64,000 nucleotides of DNA from RYN-428 sp035551995. Lineage in GTDB: Bacteria > Planctomycetota > Phycisphaerae > Tepidisphaerales > Tepidisphaeraceae. Positions 26,688 to 39,010 of the stretch are shown piece after piece (position 1 is the stretch's first letter; each line of letters opens with the position of its first letter). A program made the position numbers and the translations under genes. The notes beneath the pieces were generated by a model. It had not been told where the DNA came from. It worked only from the letters and a program-made list of their open reading frames with translations, and searched no databases. The stretch covers positions 194,584-258,583 of the forward strand of contig DASZME010000086.1 in the NCBI GenBank assembly GCA_035551995.1, in the 5' to 3' direction.

Positions 26688-27821
26688 CTACTCCCGCATG
26701 CCGCGCGGATCGATTCCATTGCTCGCGCACCAGTCGCGGTACGCCTGCGGCGATATCTCGCTGGGCTTAATCTCGCTCCGGCCGCCCCAAAAAACATTGG
26801 TGTAACTCACGGGAATGCCGATTTCCGCCAGATGACGATCGATGGCCGCCTTGTGCGCCATTACCATCGGCTTTTCGGTTCCATGAGCGACGCCCATAAT
26901 GTTTACGTTATTGAATTCAGGACCGCCCTCGCGCCAATATGCGTGGGTCATCACATGAAACCGGCCCACCTCCTGCCCGGTCTCCAATTCACGGCCCGGG
27001 GGAACCGCCCAATGAAACAACGCGTTGAATTTCGTGACGCGCTCGCCGGTGCTGAGCGGCTTCACATGCTCAAGAAACGTGCTGAACCGCCCGATTACGC
27101 CACGTTCGTTGAGCGATCGTCCGACGGCAAGAAAACTCTCCAGTGAAACCCCAGCCTCGCTGGCCCGCGCCCGCCATATATCCTCGCTGATTTCGTTCGG
27201 CTCAAACTCCCGTTTCAGTGGAACAAGCACCTGCCAATCCAGGTCGCTCAGTTGGACGATATTCGTATCCAATACCTCGGCCGGTGCGTCGGCTTTGCTT
27301 CCCGGCTCCATCCCCCGGCGCCGGACATGACCCACGCCCAGCACGAACAACCGCTTGGCCGGCATCAGACGAAACGAGGTCGCGCCGACGCGGTCCGCCA
27401 GATATTGGCAGTGCTTGACCATCGAATATCCCTGCGGCGCCTTGAGCGTGGTCCAAAGGCGATAGCGCGATCCGGCCACCTGCGTGTCCGTCGAACGAAT
27501 CACCACGTGTCCGCTGAACGGGTCTTTCTGAAACATGTAGTCAAACGCTTCCTGCAAGCGATCTTCCGGCACGCTCCAGGCGACCAGCGACCCCTGGGCC
27601 AGATTGGTCGCCATCAGCGTTTGGCGCACCCGGCGGATCGTGCCGGCCCGCAGCATCGCGGAAATCCGTTCGACCACCGTCGCCACGTCCAGGTCGCTCA
27701 TGCGCGCGATCTCCTGAATCGGATCAGGCAAAAACCCCTGAATGCGATCTTCGGAAATCGACAGGATTTGCCGATTGATCGAATCGTCAAGGCCGACGGG
27801 AACGGTGGGTGAACTGGTCAT
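26688..27821 (-). CDS. fused AhbA-AhbB-like protein (siroheme decarboxylase / Lrp-AsnC family)
   Basis: A protein of 377 residues with two tandem modules. The first starts with an AsnC-type helix-turn-helix (IQEIARMSDLDVATVVERISAMLRAGTIRRVR cut here) and ends RLWTTLKAPQGY with RLMPAKRLFVLGVGH. The second repeats the plan (IWRARASEAGVSLESFLAVGR, ERGVIGRFSTFLEHV, then NALFHWAVP and FHVMTHAYWREGG). Siroheme decarboxylases AhbA and AhbB are paralogous proteins of this kind that form a heterodimer in alternative haem synthesis; here they would be fused. No haem gene is adjacent, so a regulator is also possible. It begins 21 bp after the pilin-like gene. Confidence 0.6.
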   Translation of the reverse strand: MTSSPTVPVGLDDSINRQILSISEDRIQGFLPDPIQEIARMSDLDVATVVERISAMLRAGTIRRVRQTLMATNLAQGSLVAWSVPEDRLQEAFDYMFQKDPFSGHVVIRSTDTQVAGSRYRLWTTLKAPQGYSMVKHCQYLADRVGATSFRLMPAKRLFVLGVGHVRRRGMEPGSKADAPAEVLDTNIVQLSDLDWQVLVPLKREFEPNEISEDIWRARASEAGVSLESFLAVGRSLNERGVIGRFSTFLEHVKPLSTGERVTKFNALFHWAVPPGRELETGQEVGRFHVMTHAYWREGGPEFNNVNIMGVAHGTEKPMVMAHKAAIDRHLAEIGIPVSYTNVFWGGRSEIKPSEISPQAYRDWCASNGIDPRGMRE

Positions 27822-27842
27822 ATTTTGTTGTTGGCGTCGTTG

Positions 27843-28865
27843 TTATTTCAGCCCGGCCGAGTCCGATTCAACGGTGAAATACTTGCTGCCGACCCCGTTG
27901 GACGGAGCGGGAGCGGCCGTGGTATCGACAAAAACCGTCTCGCTGTGCCCGTCGAGGTAGGTGCAGTTGACGTTGTCGTAATGGGTGATGCGGGAGTAAT
28001 CGTCGTGCTTGTTTGGACGCCGGCTGTGGATCGGCATGCAGGCGATACGGTCCAGGGGCTGCGACCCGTCGGGCAGTTTGGGAAGCGGAAGCATATTCTG
28101 CGGATCGGAATCGGTGTAGTTGGAAGAATTGAGATCGAGCGTCTGATTCTCCGTGATGATGACACACGCCTGCGGGGATTTCGAATGTGTCCAGGTGACG
28201 GGAATACGGGCGGAGTAGTTCTTCTGAAAATTCGCGCCGCCAACTGCCTTTGTCGAAACAAATTGAGCGGGAACGGGAGTCGTCCCGCTCCACATCGGAA
28301 GGTATGTGGTCGGATCGCATCCGACGTCGCCGACGAAATATTGATTGAAAACGTAGTGAAATATCACGAGCGGTTGTGTTCCATCAACGCCAATATAAGG
28401 GTCGGCGTCGCGCGAAGGGCAATGAAATATCTTGGACGTCGGAAGATATCCCCTGATGATCAAGGCGCTGCGGGTGGACTGCTCGAGTGCGTCCTGCGGG
28501 TACTGGTCATTGGCTCCGATCGCCTGGCCGACCGAAGCGAAAGTCGTCGCGCCTCTGACCAATCCCGCCGATGGCGCCGGCGGCCCGTTCAGCCCGAACC
28601 CCAGCGGACCGCCGCCCGTGGGTGGGCTTCCCGGCGTGGGCGGCAGGACAAACCCTCCGGCGCCGGGGAACAATTCGTTATTGTCGTTGGCGAAGGCTTT
28701 GAGCGACGTGAAAATATTGCGCTGATTGCTCAGGCACTGGGCGGTGCGAGCGCTTTCCCGCGACCGACCGACCACCGGAATCAGAATGCCGACCAGGACG
28801 GCGATGATCCCGATTACGACCAGCAGTTCGACCAGGGTGAAACCACGGCGGGTACAATGCTGCAT
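27843..28865 (-). CDS. prepilin-type exported protein (DUF1559-like)
   Basis: A protein of 340 residues. The start MQHCTRRGFTLVEL has a ribosome-binding GGAG upstream. The class III signal GFTLVELLVVIGIIAVLVGILIP gives a glycine/phenylalanine cleavage site and one hydrophobic helix. The body has the planctomycete G/H-type pattern CLSNQRNIFTSLKAFANDNNE and, near the end, THYDNVNCTYLDGHSETVF, the H-x9-DG motif of the DUF1559 group. These proteins are extremely abundant in Planctomycetota; a pseudopilin/secretion role is presumed. It is upstream of and probably co-transcribed with the AhbAB-like gene. Confidence 0.88.
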   Translation of the reverse strand: MQHCTRRGFTLVELLVVIGIIAVLVGILIPVVGRSRESARTAQCLSNQRNIFTSLKAFANDNNELFPGAGGFVLPPTPGSPPTGGGPLGFGLNGPPAPSAGLVRGATTFASVGQAIGANDQYPQDALEQSTRSALIIRGYLPTSKIFHCPSRDADPYIGVDGTQPLVIFHYVFNQYFVGDVGCDPTTYLPMWSGTTPVPAQFVSTKAVGGANFQKNYSARIPVTWTHSKSPQACVIITENQTLDLNSSNYTDSDPQNMLPLPKLPDGSQPLDRIACMPIHSRRPNKHDDYSRITHYDNVNCTYLDGHSETVFVDTTAAPAPSNGVGSKYFTVESDSAGLK

Positions 28866-29001
28866 TGACTTGCTCCAACAAATCCTTCCAACTCCGCTCC
28901 GCATTGTATCGAGCCGCCTTCCCTGGCTCAACGTCGGAACGAGGCCATTCGCGAACGATCCGTCATAAACCGTGCAATCCCCATAGCCGATATGCCCCAC
29001 G

Positions 29002-29949
29002 GTGCCGTGGTTTTTTCAAAGCGTCCGCTTCAGATTCGGCGTTATCGGTCTTGCGCTGTGTTGGCTGGCGGCGACGCCCGCGAAAGCCGCCCACGTTTTG
29101 ATCGTCAAGGCGTCGGAGGCGGAACCGTATACACAAGCCGAGACGGCGCTGCGAAATCGGCTCGTTGAACTTCATCATGACGTGCGGAGCGCGGTGATCA
29201 AGGAATTGGAGGAGAAGGGCGTGGCGGCCGGTGTCGGCAACGCACAGGTGGTGGTCGCGGTCGGAACGCCGTCGGCCCGCTGGCTTCACAAGCAGCTTCC
29301 GGCAAACGTCCGGCTGGTCTATTGCATGGTAACGAACGTGGAAAACACCGGTCTGCTTTCGGGAGCCGAGTCGTGGGGAGTGACCACCGACGTGACGATT
29401 GCCGAGCAGATAAGAATCATTTCCGAAGCGCTGCCGCGAGCGCGGGTCCTGGGAATGCTCTACCGCTCGGACACGCCCGACGCGCGGCGCGGCCTTGAGG
29501 CGATCGAACAATATCTGCCGCCGACGTGGCGCCTCGCCGCCGTGGCGGTCAATGAGCATCCCTCCATGGCCGCGGCGATCGACGCGCTGATTCAAAAGAA
29601 CGTGGACGTCATCTGGACGACGGCCGATCAAAAAGTCTACGACACCGCGTCGGTGCGCGCGCTGCTGCTGGCCGGCCTTCGCGGCAAGATTCCGGTATGG
29701 GGATATTCGCCGCCGTTCGTGCGAGCGGGGGCGTTGCTCGGGGTCGGCGTGGAGCCGCGCGGGCAGGGGGCGCAGGCGGCGGAGATCGTCGAGCGGCTTT
29801 TGGCGGGGCAGGCGGGGGGCGCCGACAAGGCGCAGCCGCCGCGCGAGTTTCAGGTGGCGGTCAATCTCATCGTCGCAAAGCAGCTTGGGCTTGAGATTCC
29901 CGAATCGTTAACACGTCGGGCCGCCTACGTCTTTCGACCGGAGAATTAA
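29002..29949 (+). CDS. ABC-type substrate-binding protein (ABC_sub_bind/TrpX-like)
   Basis: A protein of 315 residues starting at GTG. A signal peptide (VIGLALCWLAATPAKA) precedes a two-lobed periplasmic binding fold. The segments VVVAVGTPSARWLHKQL, RVLGMLYRSDTP, VDVIWTTADQKVYD and the late GVEPRGQGAQAAEIVERLL match the PF04392 family. No permease or ATPase gene is adjacent. Instead its stop is directly followed by the hybrid kinase ATG and then a TonB-dependent receptor. Substrate-binding proteins of this family are often found in such sensory trios, where the ligand-bound form probably feeds the kinase. That role is inferred. Confidence 0.85.
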   Translation: MPWFFQSVRFRFGVIGLALCWLAATPAKAAHVLIVKASEAEPYTQAETALRNRLVELHHDVRSAVIKELEEKGVAAGVGNAQVVVAVGTPSARWLHKQLPANVRLVYCMVTNVENTGLLSGAESWGVTTDVTIAEQIRIISEALPRARVLGMLYRSDTPDARRGLEAIEQYLPPTWRLAAVAVNEHPSMAAAIDALIQKNVDVIWTTADQKVYDTASVRALLLAGLRGKIPVWGYSPPFVRAGALLGVGVEPRGQGAQAAEIVERLLAGQAGGADKAQPPREFQVAVNLIVAKQLGLEIPESLTRRAAYVFRPEN

Positions 29950-32841
<2,892 letters not shown>

Positions 32842-32854
32842 CGTCAGAGTTTTT

Positions 32855-34912
32855 ATGCGAATTTTACGATATCTTTCGATCGCGCTTCTGACGCCTTGGA
32901 TCGCTTCCGCGGCGCGCGCCGAGCCGTTGGATACCGAACCGTCGGTCGCCGCGCCCGCCGACGTTCATGCTCCCGCGACCGGGTCCGCCTCCGCCGCGGC
33001 CGGCATGGACGATTCGCCGGAATTGATGCTGTTCAACGATATCCCGACGGTGCTGGCCGCCGGGAAGCGCGAACAAACCACGCGGGAAGCCGCGGCGTCG
33101 ATCAGCGTCATCACCAGCGACGACATCGAGATGTTCAACTACGAATCACTGGCCGCCGCCCTGCGGAACCAGCGTAGCTTCTACCTGCACACCGACGGCT
33201 TGAACTGGTTTGCCGGGGTTCGGGGCTTCCTTCGTCCCGGAGAATACAATTCGCGAATTCTCGTGACCGTCGACGGGCGGCCTACCAATGATCTTCTCTA
33301 CGGGCAGAGCCACCTCGATCGCGATTTCGTCGTGCCCATGGAGGCGGTCCAACAGATCGAAGTCGTGCGCGGGCCGGGATCGTCGCTCTATGGAACCAAC
33401 GCGGTTTTCGGCGTGGTTAATCTCGTCACCAAAAATGGATCGGACATCAACGGCGTTCAAGTCCGCCTTGAAGGGGGCACGCAGGACACCGGGCGCGCGT
33501 CGGTTCTCTATGGGGGAGAATTGCCGGGCGGATGGGACGTGCTTGCCTCGGTCACCGCCTATGACAGCCAGGGTGATCGCGACATCATTTACGACGGCGT
33601 AAATGACGCCGCCCATGACTACGGCCATATAAGAAACAGCGATGCCGAGGGCGTCGGATCGGCGATGATCAAAGCCAGGAAAGGCGACCTGACCGTCATG
33701 CTCGACTATGAAACGCGCGGCGTGGACAACAGCGCCGCGACCTATCTTGCGACCTTCTCCGATCCGGGCAAAATGCGGGAAAACCGTTGGAACGCCAGTC
33801 TCAAATATGACCATGAAATTCAACCCGGTCAAAGCGTCCATGGCATGGTCTATTACGGCCACTATGGATATGAACAAGACTACATCGTCCCTCCTCAGAC
33901 TCCCATTCCCGCATATCGATATTACACGACCGGTTCCGACGATTGGCTCGGCGAAGAGTTTCATTATGACTGGCAGGCCAATAAAGCCTTGCACATCCTC
34001 GCCGGCGCCGACGGAAGGCAATCGCTGTACACCCACCAGCGCGATTATGAAACCCCCGGCGGAACGATTCTGAATGTGCCGGCATCCGTCAATTACTGGG
34101 GGATTTTCATCGAATCGGAATATAAGCCGGCGGATTGGCTGAGCCTCACCGCCGGGGCGCGGCTGGATCACGAACAGCGGTTCGGCTCCAATTTCAGCCC
34201 CAGACTCGCCGTCATCGTCACGCCGACAAAGGAAGACGCGTTCAAGTTCCTGTACGGCCGGGCATTTCGCATTCCGACCATATACGAACTGCTCTATTCC
34301 GATCCCGGCGCCAACGATCCAAACCCCAATCTGCGCCCCGAGGTGATCGATACTTTCGAGATGGTGTGGGAACGACAATTCAGCGACGGCTGGCGGACGT
34401 CGCTGGGCGGCTATATATGGAAGATGAAAGACGCGATGGACGATTACGTCGATACCGCCGGCGATCTTCAGACACGGAACGGACCGACGACTTGGGCCCA
34501 TGGCGTCGAAGCCGAGATCGACCGCAAGTGGAGCAACGGCGCCAGCATGCGCGCCTATGCGACTTTCACGCGCGCAGAACATGACGGCGATGGATTGCTC
34601 GATTCGCCGGCGTGGATCGTCGGAGCGGCCGTCGTTTTACCCGTCTATAAGAACAAGACGTTTCTTTCGATAGAGCCGCAAGTCGTCGGCAAGATGAAAA
34701 CAGACTCGGGAGACTATACGCAGCCGACCTACCTGACCAACATCGTGCTGACGTCGCGGGATATTATTGCGGGATGGACATTCCAGGCAGGGGCGTACAA
34801 TCTTTTCGCCAACGACGCCCGCATGCCCCGCGATGGTTCGTTTAACCAGTATGAACCTACTTTAAACTATCCGAACACGAGTTTCCTGGTGAGCCTTTCT
34901 CGCAAGTTCTAA
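32855..34912 (+). CDS. TonB-dependent outer-membrane receptor
   Basis: A protein of 685 residues with a signal peptide (SIALLTPWIASAARA). The plug domain (about residues 70-195) has AASISVITSDDIEMF, the ILVTVDGRPTND strand and VVRGPGSSLYGTNAVFGVVNLVT. The beta-barrel runs to a terminal phenylalanine (SFLVSLSRKF), as expected for BAM-dependent insertion. It imports a ligand such as a siderophore, cobalamin or sugar using TonB energy; the substrate is not readable. It begins 13 bp after the kinase gene, and its stop lies two bases from the convergent esterase stop. The trio with the binding protein and kinase suggests ligand-responsive control of uptake. Confidence 0.94.
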   Translation: MRILRYLSIALLTPWIASAARAEPLDTEPSVAAPADVHAPATGSASAAAGMDDSPELMLFNDIPTVLAAGKREQTTREAAASISVITSDDIEMFNYESLAAALRNQRSFYLHTDGLNWFAGVRGFLRPGEYNSRILVTVDGRPTNDLLYGQSHLDRDFVVPMEAVQQIEVVRGPGSSLYGTNAVFGVVNLVTKNGSDINGVQVRLEGGTQDTGRASVLYGGELPGGWDVLASVTAYDSQGDRDIIYDGVNDAAHDYGHIRNSDAEGVGSAMIKARKGDLTVMLDYETRGVDNSAATYLATFSDPGKMRENRWNASLKYDHEIQPGQSVHGMVYYGHYGYEQDYIVPPQTPIPAYRYYTTGSDDWLGEEFHYDWQANKALHILAGADGRQSLYTHQRDYETPGGTILNVPASVNYWGIFIESEYKPADWLSLTAGARLDHEQRFGSNFSPRLAVIVTPTKEDAFKFLYGRAFRIPTIYELLYSDPGANDPNPNLRPEVIDTFEMVWERQFSDGWRTSLGGYIWKMKDAMDDYVDTAGDLQTRNGPTTWAHGVEAEIDRKWSNGASMRAYATFTRAEHDGDGLLDSPAWIVGAAVVLPVYKNKTFLSIEPQVVGKMKTDSGDYTQPTYLTNIVLTSRDIIAGWTFQAGAYNLFANDARMPRDGSFNQYEPTLNYPNTSFLVSLSRKF

Positions 34913-34914
34913 AT

Positions 34915-35808
34915 TTAGGGCGCCGGTCGGCGCGGGTCCCTAATGAGCGCTTCCACTGCCTGCGGGACCCACCCAGAATACCAATGGTGCCGGCGTTTGG
35001 GCCCATCGTCATATTCGTGCGGAATCGCCAGTTGTTTCAGCAACAGGTCCGCTCGCTCCATGTGATCTCGAAAATTGTCGTAGCCTATCAAAATCAGCCG
35101 GGTTGAACCCTTGAGGTTTGGCGCCTGCGTTTCCAGCTGGCGCGGAATATAGCACGGGGCAAAGCTCTCTTTCGTGCCGAACTGTTCGGCGATTCCCCAA
35201 CTTCCCGGCCATTGCGCCATCAGCGGCGCGTCAAAGGCCGCCGCCCGCCCGAAGACATCCGGATGCCGAAGCAGCAGACTGACCGCTCCCCATCCCGATT
35301 TGCTGAATCCCAGGAGAAGTCGTCCACGCGGCTCGGCGATCACCGGATACGTCCGCTCAATCAACGGTAGCACGACCTTCATCAGGTAACTCTCATGGCG
35401 AATTTTCGGATTAATCAGACTATCTCCATACCACGGAACAGTATCAAAGACGGGAAAGACACAGATTGCGCCATACTTATCAGCCAGGTTTTCCGGGGGG
35501 TTTCCAAGCAGGTTTTCACCTCGGATCGCGGCTAATCCGTATCCCCATTTTTCGCGGTCTTCACCCGGGCCTTTCGCGACGGGGAGAACGTAGATGACCG
35601 GATACTTTTTGTCCGATTCCATGTTGGCCGGAAGCAAAATATCAAGGCGGTTGGGACCGTACTGGTATTCGCTCTCGATCATGAAAGAGACGACGCCATT
35701 CTCCCGCGTCGGCTTCCCAATGACGGTCGGTACCGGCGCAGCGGCTGCGAAGGCCGGGAAAATGCTCAGAGCGAACATCCACGCCGATAGGAAGTTCATT
35801 GGTCGCAT
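34915..35808 (-). CDS. secreted esterase, alpha/beta-hydrolase (esterase D-like)
   Basis: A protein of 297 residues with a signal peptide (SAWMFALSIFPAFAAAAP). The fold shows YPVIYVLPVAKGPG near the first strand, the nucleophile elbow GFSKSGWGAVSLLLRHP with the catalytic Ser, and a C-terminal HHWYSGWVPQ whose histidine would complete the triad. This is the pattern of esterase D/S-formylglutathione-hydrolase-like and feruloyl-esterase-like enzymes. The start could be MRPMNFLS or MNFLS three codons later. It is convergent with the TonB receptor gene, the stops being two bases apart. Substrate unknown. Confidence 0.8.
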   Translation of the reverse strand: MRPMNFLSAWMFALSIFPAFAAAAPVPTVIGKPTRENGVVSFMIESEYQYGPNRLDILLPANMESDKKYPVIYVLPVAKGPGEDREKWGYGLAAIRGENLLGNPPENLADKYGAICVFPVFDTVPWYGDSLINPKIRHESYLMKVVLPLIERTYPVIAEPRGRLLLGFSKSGWGAVSLLLRHPDVFGRAAAFDAPLMAQWPGSWGIAEQFGTKESFAPCYIPRQLETQAPNLKGSTRLILIGYDNFRDHMERADLLLKQLAIPHEYDDGPKRRHHWYSGWVPQAVEALIRDPRRPAP

Positions 35809-35881
35809 CGTCCTTGATTATAACAAATCGTCCGGCGGGGCGAGGCGGCGGCGTCGAGAATCGCATAAACTCTCAAACGCG

Positions 35882-37381
35882 ATGGCGGATCAACCCACTT
35901 CCAACGCCGAAGCCGATCCAAGATCCCATGCGCGGAACCTCGCATTGCAGGGCGACGCATTCTTCAACGAGGCTAATTACCAAGCCGCCTTCAACTGTTT
36001 TCGCCAATGCGTGCGGCTGCGCCCCGCTTATGCGGGGTACCACCACCGACTCGCCCTGGCCGCTTCGAAAGCAGGATATCCGGGCGACGTGGAGCGTCAT
36101 TACCAGGAAGCGATTCGGCTCGACCCCCGCCTCTGCGAGCCACACAAGGCGCTGGCGCAATGGCTTCTTATCCACGGGAACATCGAGCGCGCGCTGCATC
36201 ACAGCGGTGCGGCGCATGTCCTGGCTCCTCTCGATCTCGACACGATCGTCACTCGAGTCGCGGTCCTCGACGCCGACGGACAGGCAAAGCAGGCGTGGAC
36301 GCTCCTGGAGCCGGTCATTTCCGCCGGCTCGATCGTATGGCACGCGCTGGTGGCGTATGCTCGATTGGCGCCGCGAATAGGGCATGAGCGGCAGGCCATC
36401 GGGCTGATTCAAAAGACCCTGCGCGACGGCGGCCATTCAAAATGGCAGGCGTCGGCGTTGAATTTCGCCGTCGTGAGCTTGCTCGATGCCATCGGCGATT
36501 ACGATCGGGCCTTCTCGCACGCTCACCTGGCCAACGAGTTGGTTCGACCGGATTTTGACTCCCTCGCCAATTCGCGAGTGATCGACGACAAAATTCGCCG
36601 GTTTACGCCGGCCCTTCTCCGTTCGTTGCCGCCGGCCACGCGGAGCACTCCGCGCCCGGTGTTCATCGTTGGAATGCCCCGTTCGGGAACAACGCTTCTG
36701 GAGCAGATTCTCGCCAGCCATCCCGCGATATTCGGCTGCGGAGAATTGCCGGCGCTTCACGACGCGGCCAGCTCCCTTCAAGGCCAGCAATCGCCGCGGA
36801 ACTCGCGTGATCCCGACGGACTGGATCTATTGACTCCCGCGATCGCCGATCGCCTCGCCGCCGACTACATGCGCGCGACGGATTTACTTGATACGTCGGC
36901 CGCCTATGTGACCGACAAGATGCCGGGCAACTTCGACCGTCTCTGGCTTGCCGAGGCGCTGTTTCCCCGATGTCACGTCATTCACTGTATTCGCGATCCT
37001 CGCGATACATGTCTCTCTTGTTACCTGACGGATTTCGAGAAAGGAAACGCGTTCTCCTTCGACCTTGCGAATCTGGCGTCATTTTATCGAGACTATCGTC
37101 GGCTGATGAATCACTGGAAGGCCGTCCTGCGAGTGCCGATCTTGGAAGTTCGGTATGAAGCGTTGGTGGCGGACGTGAAAGGGCAAACCGTTCGGATGCT
37201 GGATTTTCTGAGCGTTCCGTGGAATGACGCCTGCCTCGATTTTCACAAGAGCAAACGAATGGCGAACACCGCCAGTCGCGAGCAAGTCCGCAGGCCGCTG
37301 TATTCGTCGTCGGTGGGGCGCTGGAGACACTATGAAAAGCATATCCCGCAGCTTCTTGGCCTCGCGCCGGAATCGTTTTAA
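35882..37381 (+). CDS. TPR-containing sulfotransferase family protein
   Basis: A protein of 499 residues with two parts. Residues 15-220 are tetratricopeptide-like helical repeats (GDAFFNEANYQAAFNCFRQC, RHYQEAIRLDPRLCEPHKAL). From about residue 258 a sulfotransferase domain has the 5'-phosphosulfate loop FIVGMPRSGTTLLEQILASHP and a 3'-phosphate-binding RDPRDTCLSCY segment. Sulfotransferases with such repeats act on proteins or glycans using PAPS. The ATG at 35882 was preferred over a start 288 bases upstream, which would overlap the divergent esterase gene. No signal peptide, so it probably acts in the cytoplasm. Confidence 0.9.
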   Translation: MADQPTSNAEADPRSHARNLALQGDAFFNEANYQAAFNCFRQCVRLRPAYAGYHHRLALAASKAGYPGDVERHYQEAIRLDPRLCEPHKALAQWLLIHGNIERALHHSGAAHVLAPLDLDTIVTRVAVLDADGQAKQAWTLLEPVISAGSIVWHALVAYARLAPRIGHERQAIGLIQKTLRDGGHSKWQASALNFAVVSLLDAIGDYDRAFSHAHLANELVRPDFDSLANSRVIDDKIRRFTPALLRSLPPATRSTPRPVFIVGMPRSGTTLLEQILASHPAIFGCGELPALHDAASSLQGQQSPRNSRDPDGLDLLTPAIADRLAADYMRATDLLDTSAAYVTDKMPGNFDRLWLAEALFPRCHVIHCIRDPRDTCLSCYLTDFEKGNAFSFDLANLASFYRDYRRLMNHWKAVLRVPILEVRYEALVADVKGQTVRMLDFLSVPWNDACLDFHKSKRMANTASREQVRRPLYSSSVGRWRHYEKHIPQLLGLAPESF

Positions 37382-37428
37382 GAGGCGGCCGTTGGTCATG
37401 CATTCGGCGTTGATGACCGCCGATCCAA

Positions 37429-37911
37429 TCAAAGCGACGATCGCAGCGCTTCATACAGACCGATTCCCACCGCGGTCGAAAGATTCAGGCAACGCTCCCC
37501 CTGGACCTGCGGAATGCGGAGGGTTTGTTCGGGGAATCGCGACAGCAGGCGCTCATCGAGGCCATGGGTTTCGCTGCCGAAGATGAGCCAGTCGTTCGAC
37601 CGGAAGTCGGCCGACCAGTGGGAGCGGTTTGACTTGGTCGTAAAGAGCCAGAATCGGCCTTCGCCGACGAAGCGGGAAAACGCGTCGGCGTCATCGTGGA
37701 TGAAGAGTTTCACGCGCGGCCAGTAGTCCATGCCGCTGCGCTTGAGGTTTCGATCGTCGAGCACGAAGCCAAGCGGGCGAACCAGATGAAGCTCGGCGCC
37801 GCTCGCCACGCAAAGCCGGCCGACATTGCCGGTGTTCGGCGCGATCTGCGGCTGCATCAGGACAATTTTCAGGTTGTGAAAGGGAAGCATTCGCGAAACC
37901 CCAAGTCCCAA
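37429..37911 (-). CDS. trmL: tRNA (cytidine(34)-2'-O)-methyltransferase
   Basis: A SPOUT (trefoil-knot) methyltransferase of about 153-160 residues, the usual TrmL size. It contains IVLMQPQIAPNTGNVGRLC, LHLVRPLGFVLDDRNLKRSG with the conserved MDYW that follows, and the C-terminal SAM-binding knot LIFGSETHGLDERLL then VQGERCLNLSTAVGIGLYEAL. It methylates the wobble nucleotide 34 of leucine tRNAs. The likely start is MLPFHNL at 37890; MGLGVSR upstream is in frame. It is convergent with the sulfotransferase gene. Confidence 0.95.
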   Translation of the reverse strand: MGLGVSRMLPFHNLKIVLMQPQIAPNTGNVGRLCVASGAELHLVRPLGFVLDDRNLKRSGMDYWPRVKLFIHDDADAFSRFVGEGRFWLFTTKSNRSHWSADFRSNDWLIFGSETHGLDERLLSRFPEQTLRIPQVQGERCLNLSTAVGIGLYEALRSSL

Positions 37912-38080
37912 TCCGCCGAATCAGATCCAAAACCGGAATCTGCGAATACATGATTAGCGCGCTCGTCTGAGCTGTGTTTTGCGGCCGGGAAAGAAGCGGG
38001 GGCGCGTGTGCAACAGATTATTCTACGCCGATTTCAAACACGCGCCGCGATTCTTGGACGTTCGCTTCGCCACGTTTGAT

Positions 38081-38821
38081 TCAATCCCACGCTCCGCCGA
38101 TGGCTTCTTGAACCGAGCGGGGCGCGGTGACGATCAGGTTTCCGTTCCAAAACCGAATGGCGGCTTTTCCGCCGTTTTCCTGCCAGATTTCGGGTTGGAT
38201 GACGGCCATGATCAAATCGACGACGGATTTTGCGCGTTCTTCGCGTGTTGGGCCGGGTTTATCCTTGCCATCGCCGCCGGTGAAGATATTTCCCCCCCCG
38301 CCGCCGCCTCCCGCCCCGGCGCCACCGCCAGCGGCGGGGTTTTGGGTTTGATTGTTGCTGGTGGTATTCAGCGAGAAATCGGGCGCGTCGGTGAAATCCG
38401 GAATCTCCATGATGAGGTCCTGAATCGGATAGACGCGGGTAAACATGCGGGCGTTGGCCAGTTCGCTCGTGGTGATTTCGATGACGTTTTGATCGGTGTC
38501 ATAGGCGAGTTTGTCGCCGCCCCCTGCTTCGGAAAGAACCATTTCCATCGCCTTGCGAAGACTCACCCGCCGCAATCGCACATTCACCGGCGTATCCTTG
38601 GCCACGCCCGCCTCTTCCAGCGCCTTCCAATTCACGGCGATATTCGCCCCTGACACATCCCGAAGGAAATCGATCGCGTCGGTCAATCCCACGCCGCTGA
38701 AATTGACTTCCGGAAGCGTGGTATTCAACTGCTGGCGAATCCCCGCCGACGCCGGCGCCGCGGGAATGAAACAGACCAGCAGTCCGACGACCAAGACGCA
38801 GAAAGGAGTGAATCTTCGCAT
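38081..38821 (-). CDS. exported protein with secretin-type N-domain (STN-like), no secretin pore
   Basis: A protein of about 246 residues. The start MRRFTPFCV has GGAG upstream; the signal peptide is VLVVGLLVCFIPAAPASA. Residues 28-120 match the short secretin/TonB N-domain: LPEVNFSGVGLTDAIDFLRDV, a following NIAVNWKALEEAG and VSLRKAMEMVLSE. A polyglycine linker (about residues 160-182) separates a last part (KSVVDLIMAVIQPEIWQENGG). In PilQ/GspD-like proteins this domain precedes the pore; here nothing follows. Function unknown; a periplasmic adaptor of the type IV pilus or secretion line is only a guess. Confidence 0.7.
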   Translation of the reverse strand: MRRFTPFCVLVVGLLVCFIPAAPASAGIRQQLNTTLPEVNFSGVGLTDAIDFLRDVSGANIAVNWKALEEAGVAKDTPVNVRLRRVSLRKAMEMVLSEAGGGDKLAYDTDQNVIEITTSELANARMFTRVYPIQDLIMEIPDFTDAPDFSLNTTSNNQTQNPAAGGGAGAGGGGGGGNIFTGGDGKDKPGPTREERAKSVVDLIMAVIQPEIWQENGGKAAIRFWNGNLIVTAPRSVQEAIGGAWD

Positions 38822-39010
38822 GGCGTGAGGCTCCGGGGCGAGTTCGATCTTGCGGCGCAACGGGCAGACGATCAAGGATCATAACAAACATGTTTCGGCA
38901 AATACAACCGGAAAATTCGAGAATTGAAATCGTGCTGGCCTTCGTTTTTTTTCGCTGCTAATGACGTCATCATCGACTTGCGCGATGGCTGACGTGATAT
39001 ACTTCGACCT

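Noticed and set aside
29002..29949. Complete ABC importer
   Set aside because: Only the binding protein is present; neighbours are a kinase and a TonB receptor, with no permease or ATPase.
33146..34582. Minus-strand open frame of 478 codons
   Set aside because: Shadow of the TonB-dependent receptor, whose plug and terminal Phe are unmistakable.
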